Below, piece by piece: positions 1 through 8,922 of a DNA stretch of 64,000 bases. Position 1 is the first letter of the stretch. Every line of letters begins with the position of its first letter. Source of the stretch: Tunturiibacter gelidiferens (lineage in GTDB: Bacteria; Acidobacteriota; Terriglobia; Terriglobales; Acidobacteriaceae); contig NZ_JACCCV010000001.1 in the NCBI RefSeq assembly GCF_013410115.1, positions 1,736,001-1,800,000 of the forward strand, read 5' to 3'. The translations under genes were made by a program, and so were the position numbers. Below the pieces are notes generated by a model. The model ran no database searches. It was not told where the DNA came from and saw nothing but the letters and a program-made list of their open reading frames with translations.

Positions 1-276
1 CAGGAAGGTGGCGAGTCCGAGGAATCCCCCGAAGGTGATGTAGATGAGGTTGAAGGTCCAGCCATCGGATTCGAAGAGGCAGGAGAGATGCTGGCGTAAC
101 GGCTGGCGCTCGATGTCGGGCGGCTCTTTGGCGAAGATGACCATGACGAGCAGCGGCAGAAGCATCATGGCTGCTGCAAATCCGTAGACGTGCTGCCAAC
201 CGAAGTGCATGGCGAGGCGAGGCGCAAAGAGAGCGGCTAGAGCGGTGCCGCTGTTGCCAGCTCCAGCGATGCCCAT
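1..276 (-). pseudogene. NarK-type nitrate/nitrite transporter fragment
   Basis: The minus strand reads in frame from about 276 to the window edge. It shows the NarK-family pattern GIAGAGNSGTALAALFAPRL, then a hydrophobic segment, a charged loop and the block GGFLGLATFL at the edge. NarK proteins are MFS membrane carriers for nitrate or nitrite. The conserved AGNSG region is normally internal, so the gene has lost its 5' half. At about 274-280 the reading frame runs straight into an unrelated gene on the plus strand, so this is a truncated, probably dead copy. The 3' end lies outside the window. Confidence 0.75.
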
Positions 277-904
277 GTGGAACTACGACAACGGCGAGGG
301 TGTAAACCTCATTCCGTTTGCCCGGACGGAGTTCGACATCAACCTGCCGCCGTACATCCAGCACAATACGCCGAAGGCGGCGGATGGCGCTGGAGACTTC
401 TCGGTGATTGCGAAATATAGGCCGTTTGCGGCAAATGCGAAACAGGGAAACTACTCGACGCTCGTGCAGGTAGCGTTCTCGGTGCCTACGAGGAGCTACA
501 AAAACGGGACCGCGGTGTCGACGATAACTCCCACGGTGGTACTCGGCGAAGGCTTTGGCAATTTCGACGTACAGTCAGCCCTGGGTGCAGTGTTACCAAC
601 GAGTTCTGTGCAACAGATTGACAGAACGATGCAGTTGAATACAACTGCTGAGTGCAAGATGGGAAAGTATTTCTGGCCGGAGGTTGAAGTGAATGCAAGC
701 TATTATCACGGCAGCACCAATGATGATAAGAGTCAGGTGTTATTACTCCTTGATTGATGGTAAGCAAGATCAATTTCGCAAAGACCGAAGGACAGATTGG
801 GGATAGTGTTGGGGACGGGGATGCAGATTGCGACATCCAGCTTCCACGCCGATAACCACGGGCTGGTTTTGACTGGACGTATTGTGTTTGAGGCAGTCGA
901 CTAG
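274..904 (+). pseudogene. Frameshifted outer-membrane channel-like gene remnant
   Basis: An open frame covers 274-757 with alternating polar and hydrophobic strands typical of outer-membrane beta-barrels. No signal peptide or start remains, because the 5' end abuts the narK fragment. Past 757 the homologous-looking protein continues in other frames: one phrase at about 755-790, then DRLGIVLGTGMQIATSSFHA and GLVLTGRIVF up to a stop at 902-904. At least two frameshifts are therefore needed to restore it. The function of the intact family is uncertain; a phenol-degradation-type MetA/porin-like channel is a guess from memory. It is almost certainly non-functional here. Confidence 0.6.
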
Positions 905-1047
905 GCTCATCTTGACAGCCGCCTCTATTATCAGAAGATGGTCTTTCTCTCAAAATAGATGTATTTGAACGGACATCGCTTCTGCAGGCGGTGTCCCGAT
1001 GCGGGATGAAAGTCCACGATCTTGATAAGGCTGGAGATGGAGGAAGC

Positions 1048-1425
1048 GTGGCGCATGCGAGCTTCAACGGACTTCGCGTACTTTCGCTCGAATCTCGCCG
1101 AGCGAAAGAGGTCGAAAAGCTGATCCGCACGTACGGCGGCGAGCCGATTGTTGTGCCGTCGATGCGTGAGGTAGGGTTGGAATCGAACGAGCATGTGTTG
1201 GAGTTTGCCGCGAAGCTGCTTGCGGGCAACTACGACCTGATCCTCTTCATGACAGGCGTGGGTGTGCGTGCGATGCTGGAGATCGTTCAGACTCGCTATG
1301 ACCGGGATGAGTTTCTTGCGGCGCTCCGGAAGGTGAAGATCGCCGCGCGTAGTGCGAAGCCAAGTTCGGTGCTTCGTGACCTGAAGATTGCGGTGGATGT
1401 CACATCGGAAGAGCCTTCAACACTG
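1048..1425 (+). pseudogene. hemD: Uroporphyrinogen-III synthase, N-terminal fragment
   Basis: A GTG start at 1048 follows a good GGAGG Shine-Dalgarno sequence. It opens a frame matching the N-terminal half of HemD-type uroporphyrinogen-III synthases, including ESRRAKEVEKLI, FMTGVGVRAMLE and AARSAKPSSVLRDLKIAVDV. HemD closes hydroxymethylbilane to uroporphyrinogen III in haem and corrin synthesis. A full protein is about 250 residues; similarity stops after about 123 residues (near 1415-1425), where the frame enters a TonB-receptor remnant and becomes low-complexity Ser/Thr/Pro. The C-terminal domain is missing, so the fragment is unlikely to be active. An intact copy is presumably elsewhere in the genome. 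Confidence 0.7.
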
Positions 1426-1708
1426 CACTCTTTCCAGAAGAAAATCTCGGCGAACTCGGAAACGCCAAGCACCGAATCTTCTACGGCCCCGGCATCAACA
1501 ACTTCGACATGGCCCTCCAGAAAAACCTTCGCTTCGCAGACGCAAAATCTCTGGAGTTTCACCTGGAATCCTTCAACACCTTCAACCACAGTCAGTTCTA
1601 CGGCCCCGCCTCAGTCGATGGACAAGTCGAAGACACACAAAACTTCGGCAAAATCGTCAGCGCCGCAGCCCTCGTCTCGTCCAGCTTGCAGCTAAGTTCT
1701 CGTTTTGA
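1425..1708 (+). pseudogene. C-terminal remnant of an Oar-like TonB-dependent receptor
   Basis: In the third plus frame from about 1428 one reads GELGNAKHRIFYGPGINNFD, then ALQKNLRFADAKSLEF and FNTFNHSQFYGPASVDG. After a frameshift near 1665 the ending is RLVQLAAKFSF with stop at 1706-1708. This is the usual tail of the very large carboxypeptidase-regulatory-like/TonB-dependent receptors that are abundant in acidobacteria; the terminal aromatic residue fits an outer-membrane barrel. Only about 90 residues of a roughly 1,100-residue protein remain. It abuts the hemD fragment directly. Confidence 0.7.
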
Positions 1709-1889
1709 AGTAAGCGCGCGCAGAAAACTCTTTTATGGACGGGCCGGAAAATGTTCATCTGTCTGAGGACTACCTATTCAACCCGCATGCGTCGTATCAA
1801 GCTCACAGGAGCGGTCAAGAGTATCCTCGAACGGCGCATGAAGGAGACGGCAAGCTGATGTGTCGACTGAGCTGAATACCGTTTTTTAT

Positions 1890-1965
1890 TGGAGCACCGA
1901 ATGGGATTTGAACCCATGAATACTGGTTTTGCAGACCAGCGCGTTAGCCACTTCGCCATCGGTGC
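1890..1965 (-). tRNA. tRNA-Cys (GCA)
   Basis: The minus strand folds into a full cloverleaf. The acceptor stem GCACCGA pairs with TCGGTGC, discriminator T and an encoded CCA follow, the D stem is GCG/CGC, the anticodon stem CTGGT/ACCAG encloses loop CTGCAAA (anticodon GCA), and the T arm is ATGGG-TTCAAAT-CCCAT. The U73 discriminator fits cysteine tRNAs. It marks the boundary between the pseudogene region and intact chromosome. Confidence 0.96.
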
Positions 1966-2012
1966 CCTTGTTCGCCGCGAAACAAACTTATAGCGGCAAC
2001 CCTGGTCTCACT

Positions 2013-2669
2013 CTACTCCGGTTGTGCCACCGTACGCAGATAAGGCTTCACCGTTTTGTAACCGGGAAAGATCTTATCGGCGTCTTCATTGGAGACCGCT
2101 CCCGTAATGATGACATCATCGCCCTGCTTCCAGTTGGCTGGTGTCGCCACCTTATGCTTGGTCGTTAATTGCATCGAGTCAAGCACGCGAATGATCTCAT
2201 CGAAGTTGCGTCCTGTCGTCATCGGATACGCAAGCGTCAGTTTGATCCTCTTATCCGGTCCAATCACAAACACAGTCCGCACCGGCGCGTTGTTCGCCGG
2301 CGTCCGCCCCTCTGAAGTCTCGCCCGCATCGGCCGCAAGCATGTCATACAGCTTTGCAATCTTCAACTCCGGATCGCCGATCATTGGATAGGTCACCTTC
2401 GCGCCTCCGACCTCTTCAATATCCACGGCCCACTTCTGGTGGTTGACGACCGGGTCCACGCTGAGCCCAATCACCTTGGCACCGCGCTTTGCGAAGTCGC
2501 TCTCCAGGTTCGCTACCGCACCGAGTTCGGTTGTACACACCGGCGTAAAATCCTTCGGGTGCGAGAAGAGAACAGCCCAGTTATCACCAATCCACTCATG
2601 GAAATGAATCGTGCCCTGGGTAGTTTCAGCGGTGAAATCGGGAGCAATATCATTAATGCGGAGTGACAT
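2013..2669 (-). CDS. 1-Cys peroxiredoxin (Prx6 class)
   Basis: This thiol peroxidase of 218 residues reduces H2O2 and organic peroxides in the cytoplasm. The active-site block HPKDFTPVCTTE places the peroxidatic Cys at about residue 45. The C-terminal part with DEIIRVLDSMQL and the W/PANW segment fits the longer Prx6-type family rather than AhpC. The chosen ATG (MSLRIND) is preceded by AAGAAGG at proper spacing; an upstream in-frame ATG adds nine residues without homology. It is a single gene, divergent from phzF-like 2996. Confidence 0.93.
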   Translation of the reverse strand: MSLRINDIAPDFTAETTQGTIHFHEWIGDNWAVLFSHPKDFTPVCTTELGAVANLESDFAKRGAKVIGLSVDPVVNHQKWAVDIEEVGGAKVTYPMIGDPELKIAKLYDMLAADAGETSEGRTPANNAPVRTVFVIGPDKRIKLTLAYPMTTGRNFDEIIRVLDSMQLTTKHKVATPANWKQGDDVIITGAVSNEDADKIFPGYKTVKPYLRTVAQPE

Positions 2670-2763
2670 AGTCGATTCGCCTTCTTTGGGGTTCACCCAA
2701 TCTTCCTTTGCTAAAAATAAACGCGTCCAACGATGGCTCGAGTTGCCCGGCTCAACGTAGAAA

Positions 2764-2793
2764 ACCCACCCGGCTCGTTCGCTCTGGGTGGGT
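2764..2793. other. Inverted repeat in the prx/phzF divergent spacer
   Basis: ACCCACCC at 2764-2771 pairs perfectly with GGGTGGGT at 2786-2793 around a 14-base loop. No T-tract follows, so a classical terminator is unlikely. It lies between two divergent starts and could be a regulatory hairpin or a chance palindrome. Confidence 0.3.
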
Positions 2794-2995
2794 CTCTGTG
2801 CTGCTCGAAGATGTCTGCTTCGATTAGCTCATCCACACACCCACACTGGGCTACAGCAACAGCAGCAGCAGAGAGTGGGCATCGTGTTTGGCATTATCGT
2901 CATAGTCAAATGTTTTATACCGCAGCCAGCTAAGCTAGCATGAGGCCGGTTTGCCCCATCGCGGTCTTTTCAAACCATACTTCCGAGGAGACTCT

Positions 2996-3970
2996 ATGTC
3001 AACTGACGATCCCGCGGCTGCCCCTGCAGCTTTCGCCGCAAACCACTCCGCGTCCTCTCGCATCTACGACTTCGCCCAGGTGGACGTCTTCGCCGAACGC
3101 CCTCTTGAAGGCAACGCCCTCGCCATCTTTACGGACGCTCGTGGCCTTTCCACCGACGAGATGCAAGCCCTTGCGCGCGAGACGAACCTGAGTGAAACCA
3201 CCTTCATCCTTCCCCGAGATCCGGAGATCGAGCGCGAACGCGGCATTCAGGTCCGCATCTTCCTCACCACCGAAGAGGTCCCCTTCGCCGGCCACCCAAC
3301 CCTCGGAACCGCCAGCTGGCTCTACTTCAATCATCCAACCTTCCGTGGCGCGGAGCAGATCACTCTCGATCTTGGTATCGGTCCAATCCGGATTCGCTTC
3401 CAGACGCCTCTACCTCGAGAGATCGGAGTCTTCGGCACCATGCAGCAGAACGATCCCACCTTTGGCGAAGTTCTCAGCAGCCTCGACGACCGTGCAGCTG
3501 TCGCCAACGCGCTCAGCCTCGCCATCGACGACCTCGATCCGCATCTATCCGCGCAGGTCATCTCCACCGGCATGGCGTTCTGCATAGTGCCCTTGCGATC
3601 GCTCGAGGTCGCGAGCCGGCTTCGCATTACCACGCAAAACTCCCGTCCATTTCTCGACCGAGTCGGTGCAAAATTCTTTCACTGTATTACTCCCGCTAAT
3701 GAGAACTCAACAGCACAATGGCACGCACGCATGCAGTTCGATTCAGGCGAAGATCCTGCAACCGGCTCTGCCTCTGGATGCACGATCGCTTACCTCGTCC
3801 GTCATGGCCTCGTTGCGAGTGGTCAACAGATCGTCATTGAACAGGGAATCGAGATGCTTCGTCCCAGCCGCATTCATATCAGCGCAGTGATCGAAGATGG
3901 AGTCGTCACAAAAGTGTTCGTCGGTGGCCGCACCATTCCTGTTGCAATGGGACGCTTTTTCCTGCCGTGA
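2996..3970 (+). CDS. PhzF-family isomerase/epimerase
   Basis: The 324-residue protein belongs to the PhzF (phenazine biosynthesis-like) superfamily of diaminopimelate-epimerase-fold isomerases. Family signatures are visible: NLSETTFIL with the catalytic Glu near residue 60, PFAGHPTLGTA, and GEDPATGSASG in the C-terminal lobe. The ATG at 2996 has GAGGAG just upstream; the earlier in-frame ATG at 2951 is less likely. No phenazine genes are nearby, so as for most PhzF homologues the substrate is unknown. It is divergently transcribed from the peroxiredoxin gene. Confidence 0.88.
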   Translation: MSTDDPAAAPAAFAANHSASSRIYDFAQVDVFAERPLEGNALAIFTDARGLSTDEMQALARETNLSETTFILPRDPEIERERGIQVRIFLTTEEVPFAGHPTLGTASWLYFNHPTFRGAEQITLDLGIGPIRIRFQTPLPREIGVFGTMQQNDPTFGEVLSSLDDRAAVANALSLAIDDLDPHLSAQVISTGMAFCIVPLRSLEVASRLRITTQNSRPFLDRVGAKFFHCITPANENSTAQWHARMQFDSGEDPATGSASGCTIAYLVRHGLVASGQQIVIEQGIEMLRPSRIHISAVIEDGVVTKVFVGGRTIPVAMGRFFLP

Positions 3971-4630
3971 TGCACTCGATTTCAACAGGCGACCATCGTG
4001 AATCGTCAATGAATACGGTGGCTTCCGCGCATCGGTGGATGTGCAAGCTCTAATATTGTCAGTCTTCGCTCAAACTTCGCCGCTTGCCAAGTGACCGGCT
4101 CATTCGTACTGTTGGAAAGCGTTGACGGCGACCTTGCATGCAATATGTAGCGTCGTTGGAGATGAGTGCTTTCGCCTGTTATCTGACAATTTGAGTTGAG
4201 AGAAGCTCGACTGCCTCGCAGTCGCGACTCCCCAGCGCAGTCTCGCTGCCTGCAAACGCAGTGAGGTCGATGTGGACATTCCCATCATCGGCACTCACCG
4301 TATCCGCAGCAGAAGGATCTCTTGCGCTCCTGGAGCCGCGTGGCAACCTGCGCCGGCCTACAGCCTCTCTCGCACCCCGCGGTTCGGCAGCTTAGCTCGC
4401 TGGACAGTTGGCCCTGATCCCTTGTGGAGCAGATAGGAGAGCTTTGCTCGTTCCGTCTTCTCTGCTCGGGAGCAGCGGACCCACTACGCACCGAAGAGCC
4501 GCATCCGGCTGAGCCACGGGGAAGTTTTGAACAACACCAGACCGGCGTGCCTGCAAACCAGCAGACACGTCGGACTGGCCCCATCGGCCGCGAGCCACCA
4601 GAAGGTGGTGTCCGGCAGAAGCGAGACTGC
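3971..4630. other. 660-bp spacer with no credible gene
   Basis: All frames here give short, Arg/Ser-rich or antisense reading frames without recognisable domains. An in-frame upstream extension of the receiver gene (from 4424) reads as low-complexity sequence and is not supported. I see no tRNA, strong hairpin or repeat. It may be decayed DNA plus the promoter of the next gene. Confidence 0.5.
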
Positions 4631-5080
4631 ATGCGACCCAAGAAGACGATTCTCTGCGTAGATGACAACGAACAAATTCTCTCCGTCCGCACCTTCCTGC
4701 TCGAAACCCGTGGCTATCGTGTCGTCGCTGCCCGCAGCGCACAGGAAGCGCTGACCATCCTCGATCAATATCTCCCAGGCACGCTGGATCTCATCCTTTG
4801 CGATCTCATCATGCCGCAGATGGACGGCAACGAGTTGGTTCGTCGAGCCAAACAACTCCATCCCGGCTTGCCCGCGATGATTGTCTCCGGCACCGTCAAT
4901 GCCTTCGACCGCGCAGTCCATGCCGACGTCTTCCTCCCCAAGGGAGCCTCGTCCCCAGCGGAGATGATCGAACGTATTCGAGTCCTCGTAGCGCGCAAGC
5001 GTGGCCCGAAGAAGGCCATCGTTGCGTCGCCATCGCAATCTCCGCAGCTTGGTTCTTTTACTCACGCCACGGCAAGTTGA
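4631..5080 (+). CDS. Single-domain response regulator (receiver protein)
   Basis: The 149-residue protein is a CheY-like receiver domain. The acidic pocket VDDNE is near residue 10, the phospho-acceptor Asp lies in LILCDLIMPQMDG, the Ser/Thr switch is in MIVSGT, and the conserved Lys is in FLPKGA. A short basic tail replaces an output domain, so it probably acts by protein-protein contact. The ATG start (MRPKKTILCVDD) matches the usual domain beginning. No partner kinase is adjacent. Confidence 0.85.
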   Translation: MRPKKTILCVDDNEQILSVRTFLLETRGYRVVAARSAQEALTILDQYLPGTLDLILCDLIMPQMDGNELVRRAKQLHPGLPAMIVSGTVNAFDRAVHADVFLPKGASSPAEMIERIRVLVARKRGPKKAIVASPSQSPQLGSFTHATAS

Positions 5081-5131
5081 CGTCGTTGGCAAGGGAGAGC
5101 GGTCTCTAGGTTGGCAGTGCAGTTGGGAAAA

Positions 5132-7537
5132 TCACGCCTCGACCAAACCATACTTTCTTTGCCACTGCATCTTCAGCCGCGCCCACACCGCTTGCTTCTC
5201 TTCACTCGAAACGGCTGGATCGGGCTCTGATGCAAATCGGGTTGCCTCTGTCTTCGCCAACTCCAACAGCGCACGATCGCGTATCAGATTCGCAACACGA
5301 AACTCCGGCATTCCGGCCTGGCGTGTCCCGAAGAACTCTCCTGGTCCGCGCTGCTGAAGATCAAGCTCGGCCAGCTCAAACCCATTCTGAGTACGAACCA
5401 TCGCATCCAGCCGAGCCTCAGCCTGCTCACTCACCGTTCCGCCTGTCATCAACACGCAAAAACTCTTCGCCGCGCCGCGTCCAACACGTCCGCGCAGCTG
5501 ATGCATCTGCGCCAACCCAAACCGCTCCGCATGCTCGATCACCATCACCGAAGCATTCGGTACATCGACGCCGACTTCAATAACGGTAGTAGCGATCAAT
5601 ACATCAAGGTCGCCTCGCTGAAACCGCCGCATGGTTACGTCCTTGTCGTCGGCGCTCAAGCGTCCATGCAGCAATCCAAGGCGAAGTCCGCTCAGCGGAC
5701 CCATCCGCAGCTCCTCATACATATCCGTCGCAGCTCGGAGCGCCCTCTTCGGCTCAAACAGCTTCTCCGTCTTTATAGAAGACTTCGTGCCCCTGGCCTT
5801 CACACTGCCGCCCTTCGCACTCCCGGCTTTCGAAACTCTCGTCTTCTTTCCCGCCGCCGTTTTTTTGTTGTCATTCCGCAGCGTAGCGGAGGAATCTGCT
5901 TGTGCCTTCAGGCTTGCCTCGCCCGCGTCCGGTTCAACATCCTGCGGAAAATCCAACTCTGGCTGATCGTGCTTCGGCCCTTCAATCACCGGGTAGACGA
6001 TGTAAGCCTGGCGTCCCGCCTCAACCTGCTTACGGACAAAACCCCATACATCCTCCGCTCGTTCCTCCGTCGTTCGTCTGGTCACAATCGGAGTTCGTCC
6101 CGGCGGCAACTCATCAATCACGCTCGCATCGAGATCGCCATACAGAGTCAGAGCAAGCGTTCGCGGAATCGGCGTAGCCGTCATCACCAGCACATCCGGA
6201 TCGAGCGCTCCCGGCTTCTTCATCAATCGAAATCGTTGCTGCACGCCGAACCTGTGCTGCTCATCAACGATCACGAGACCAAGGTTCTCAAAGTCGACTT
6301 TATCCTCAATCAACGCATGAGTCCCAATCGCAAGATCAGTCTCGCCGCGAAAGATTCTCCCGCGTGCCTCGCGTTTCGTTGCCTCATCCAGCGATCCGGT
6401 CAGAAGCGTCACCCGGTAAGGCCTTCCGGTTCGCTGCGACAGTACATCGCCCAGCAGCTTCCGAGCAGATAGGTAATGTTGCGTTGCTAGAATCTCCGTT
6501 GGCGCCATCAGAGCCGTCTGGTAACCATTCTCAATCGCCACCAGCGCAGCCTGCATCGCGACGATCGTCTTGCCCGATCCCACGTCGCCCTGCAGCAATC
6601 GCCGCATTGGCTGTGGCCTGCGCATATCGCTCGCAATCTCGCCCAGCACGCGCTTCTGCGCCGCAGTCGGATGGAAGGGAAGCACCTGCTTGATCGCCTC
6701 CCGAACCTTCACATTCGTCACGAACGCCGTGCCCTCCCGCTCCCGCATCCGGCGTCTCTTCAACTCCAGCCCAAGCTCAAGATAAAAAAACTCTTCAAAG
6801 ATCAGTCGTCGATGTCCAGGCGTCGTCGCTGACACCAGCTCTGCCATAGGCGTTCCGGCTTCAGGAAAATGCACAGCCTTCAACGCCTTCAACCGCTCCG
6901 GAAACGAAAGCCTGGCTCGCATGGCGCCAGGCAAGGTCTCAGCCTGACTTGCTGACTCGCTGACTTGCTGCTTTTCCAGTTCTTCAAACAGAGCCCAGAT
7001 CACCCGCCTGAGCCACTTCGAACCCAGCTTCGCCCCCCACGCAGTCGTTCCCCCCAGCGACTCGTATACGGGCACGATCCGCCCGACCTCGAGCATGGAA
7101 AACTCAGCTTCCGCGCCACCGCCGGAAGGCAGCACTTCAAACTGCGGCTGAATCATCTTGAACTTTCCTGCGCTGCTCCGCGAAGGTTCCAGCTTTCCAT
7201 ACAGCGCAACCATCTGTCCCACGTGAAACTTATCCCTCAAATAGGTCCCGCGAAACCACATGCACTTCACCGTGCTAAGTCCCTGTCCCACCGTCATCTC
7301 AAACAGCGGCATACTCCGCGTCTGTAGCAGCACCGTTCCCCGCACCTCGCCGATCACCGACGCCATCGTTCCCGCCCTCAGTTCACTCATCGGCACCGGA
7401 TTCAGGCGATCCTCGTACCGAAACGGCAGGTGATACAGCAGATCCTCCACGGTTTCGACGCCGCGCTTCGAAAGCTCGACCGCAATCCGCTCCCCCACGA
7501 GCTTCACAAACTTGATAGGTGTAGAAAGTTCCAGCAC
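5132..7537 (-). CDS. recG: ATP-dependent DNA helicase RecG
   Basis: RecG remodels stalled replication forks and Holliday junctions. The order is complete: N-terminal wedge/OB domain (about 1-190), helicase lobe 1 with GDVGSGKT at 317-324 and DEQH at 425-428, TATPIPRT, then lobe 2 ending in RGRVGRG and QQRGPGEFFG. At 801 residues it is about 100 longer than usual. Part of the excess is a Lys/Ala/Ser-rich insert at about 530-590 between VYPVIEGP and the next conserved motif. Within it, residues about 548-559 are encoded by a dispersed REP-like repeat (see 5870-5898). The core motifs are intact, so it should be functional. Confidence 0.96.
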   Translation of the reverse strand: MLELSTPIKFVKLVGERIAVELSKRGVETVEDLLYHLPFRYEDRLNPVPMSELRAGTMASVIGEVRGTVLLQTRSMPLFEMTVGQGLSTVKCMWFRGTYLRDKFHVGQMVALYGKLEPSRSSAGKFKMIQPQFEVLPSGGGAEAEFSMLEVGRIVPVYESLGGTTAWGAKLGSKWLRRVIWALFEELEKQQVSESASQAETLPGAMRARLSFPERLKALKAVHFPEAGTPMAELVSATTPGHRRLIFEEFFYLELGLELKRRRMREREGTAFVTNVKVREAIKQVLPFHPTAAQKRVLGEIASDMRRPQPMRRLLQGDVGSGKTIVAMQAALVAIENGYQTALMAPTEILATQHYLSARKLLGDVLSQRTGRPYRVTLLTGSLDEATKREARGRIFRGETDLAIGTHALIEDKVDFENLGLVIVDEQHRFGVQQRFRLMKKPGALDPDVLVMTATPIPRTLALTLYGDLDASVIDELPPGRTPIVTRRTTEERAEDVWGFVRKQVEAGRQAYIVYPVIEGPKHDQPELDFPQDVEPDAGEASLKAQADSSATLRNDNKKTAAGKKTRVSKAGSAKGGSVKARGTKSSIKTEKLFEPKRALRAATDMYEELRMGPLSGLRLGLLHGRLSADDKDVTMRRFQRGDLDVLIATTVIEVGVDVPNASVMVIEHAERFGLAQMHQLRGRVGRGAAKSFCVLMTGGTVSEQAEARLDAMVRTQNGFELAELDLQQRGPGEFFGTRQAGMPEFRVANLIRDRALLELAKTEATRFASEPDPAVSSEEKQAVWARLKMQWQRKYGLVEA
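5870..5898. repeat. REP-like element inside the recG coding sequence
   Basis: GTCATTCCGCAGCGTAGCGG followed by AGGAATCTG forms an imperfect hairpin of the kind usually scattered between genes. Here it is read in frame by recG on the opposite strand, giving roughly SSATLRNDNKK in a linker insert. Confidence 0.6.
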
Positions 7538-7628
7538 AGACCGATGCTACCAAGAACCCGCCGTCTCCAATTGCCGCACTTCCACAACAGCCTTTCAGTA
7601 TTGACAGAAGATATGTTGCAATAAAAGA

Positions 7629-8861
7629 ATGCCTCCCCCTGAAGAGAGCTCAGAACTAATCGCCGAGCGTAAGAACATCCTGCTGCACACGCCGCTGATG
7701 GCGCTTGCGGTAGCCGCCTTCGGCATCGGTACCTCCGAGTTCATCATCATGGGTCTGCTGCCCAACCTCGCCGACGACTTCCACGTCAGTATTCCCAAGG
7801 CCGGCGTCCTCGTCACCGGCTACGCGCTCTCTGTCACCATCGGCGCTCCTATCGTGGCCATCGCCACCGCCCGCCTCGAGCGCAAACTCGCCCTTCTTCT
7901 CCTCATGGGCGTCTTCACCCTCGGCAACCTGGCCTGCGCCATAGCTCCGACCTATAACCTCCTCTTTGCCGCCCGCGTTCTCACCGCCCTCTGTCACGGA
8001 GCCTTCTTCGGCATCGGCAGTGTCGTCGCTGCAAATCTCGTCCCGCGCAATCAGCGCGCCCAGGCGATCGCGCTCATGTTCTCCGGCCTCACGCTGGCCA
8101 ACGTCCTGGGAGTTCCAGCCGGCACCGCACTTGGCCAGGCCTACGGCTGGAGAGTCGCCTTTTGGGCCATCGTCCCCATCGGCCTCCTCGCCGCAACTGC
8201 AGTCTTCTTCCTTGTCCCCCGACAAGCTCCAGGCTCAGGCGGTCTCCTCCACGAGTTCCGCGTCCTCCGCAAGCCGCAGGTCCTGCTCGTCCTCGCCATG
8301 AGCGTCCTCACCTCAGCCTCGCTCTTCTGCGTCTTCACCTACATCGCCCCCACTCTCGAAGCCGTCACTCTGGTCTCTCCTCACGCCGTCACTCTCACCC
8401 TTCTGCTCTTCGGAGTCGGCATCACCGTCGGCAACTTCCTCGGCGGCACCCTCAGCGACTGGCGCCCCATGGCCTTCCTCATCGGCGCACTCCTCACCCT
8501 CCTGGCCTCTCTGGCAGCTCTCTACTACGCCGAACCCCACGTCGTCCCCGCCATCGCGATGATCCTCATTTGGGGAGCGATCCAGTTCGCCGCCGGGGCC
8601 CCGCTCCAATCCCGCATCGTCGACCAGGCCGCCGCCGCTCCCAACCTCGCCTCAACGCTCAATCAGGGAGCCTTCAACTTCGGCAACGCCACCGGAGCCT
8701 CTCTCGGCGGCATGATGCTTACCGCCGGCTACACCTACCGCCAACTCCCTCTGGCCAGCATCATCGTCACCCTCGTCACCTTGATTCTCGCCATCCTCTC
8801 CGCCCGGCTCGATCGCAAACACCGCGACGCCCGCATCGCCGAGCAGCTATCCGTACTTTGA
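7629..8861 (+). CDS. MFS transporter, AraJ/drug-exporter (DHA1) type
   Basis: The 410-residue inner-membrane protein has 12 hydrophobic segments. The first helix motif GTSEFIIMGLLP and the segment GFxxP-like AIALMFSGLTLANVLGVPAG typify AraJ/CmlA/YdhP-like proton-coupled exporters. The N-terminus is a short charged leader ending at about residue 20. The exported compound cannot be told from sequence. No clear Shine-Dalgarno precedes the ATG; a TTGACA at 7601-7606 suggests a promoter very close to the start. It lies 61 bp upstream of an ABC transporter pair on the same strand. Confidence 0.88.
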   Translation: MPPPEESSELIAERKNILLHTPLMALAVAAFGIGTSEFIIMGLLPNLADDFHVSIPKAGVLVTGYALSVTIGAPIVAIATARLERKLALLLLMGVFTLGNLACAIAPTYNLLFAARVLTALCHGAFFGIGSVVAANLVPRNQRAQAIALMFSGLTLANVLGVPAGTALGQAYGWRVAFWAIVPIGLLAATAVFFLVPRQAPGSGGLLHEFRVLRKPQVLLVLAMSVLTSASLFCVFTYIAPTLEAVTLVSPHAVTLTLLLFGVGITVGNFLGGTLSDWRPMAFLIGALLTLLASLAALYYAEPHVVPAIAMILIWGAIQFAAGAPLQSRIVDQAAAAPNLASTLNQGAFNFGNATGASLGGMMLTAGYTYRQLPLASIIVTLVTLILAILSARLDRKHRDARIAEQLSVL

Positions 8862-8922
8862 CGACACACAAAGATCCCTGAACCCCCTGCTAAACTTGCA
8901 TTAACTGAATACAAGAGAACCC

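Noticed and set aside
1735..1875. Short frame of 46 codons between the TonB-receptor remnant and tRNA-Cys
   Set aside because: No ribosome site or recognisable domain; more likely leftover fragment DNA.
4424..4630. N-terminal extension of the receiver protein
   Set aside because: Low-complexity sequence precedes a normal receiver start at MRPKKTILCVDD.
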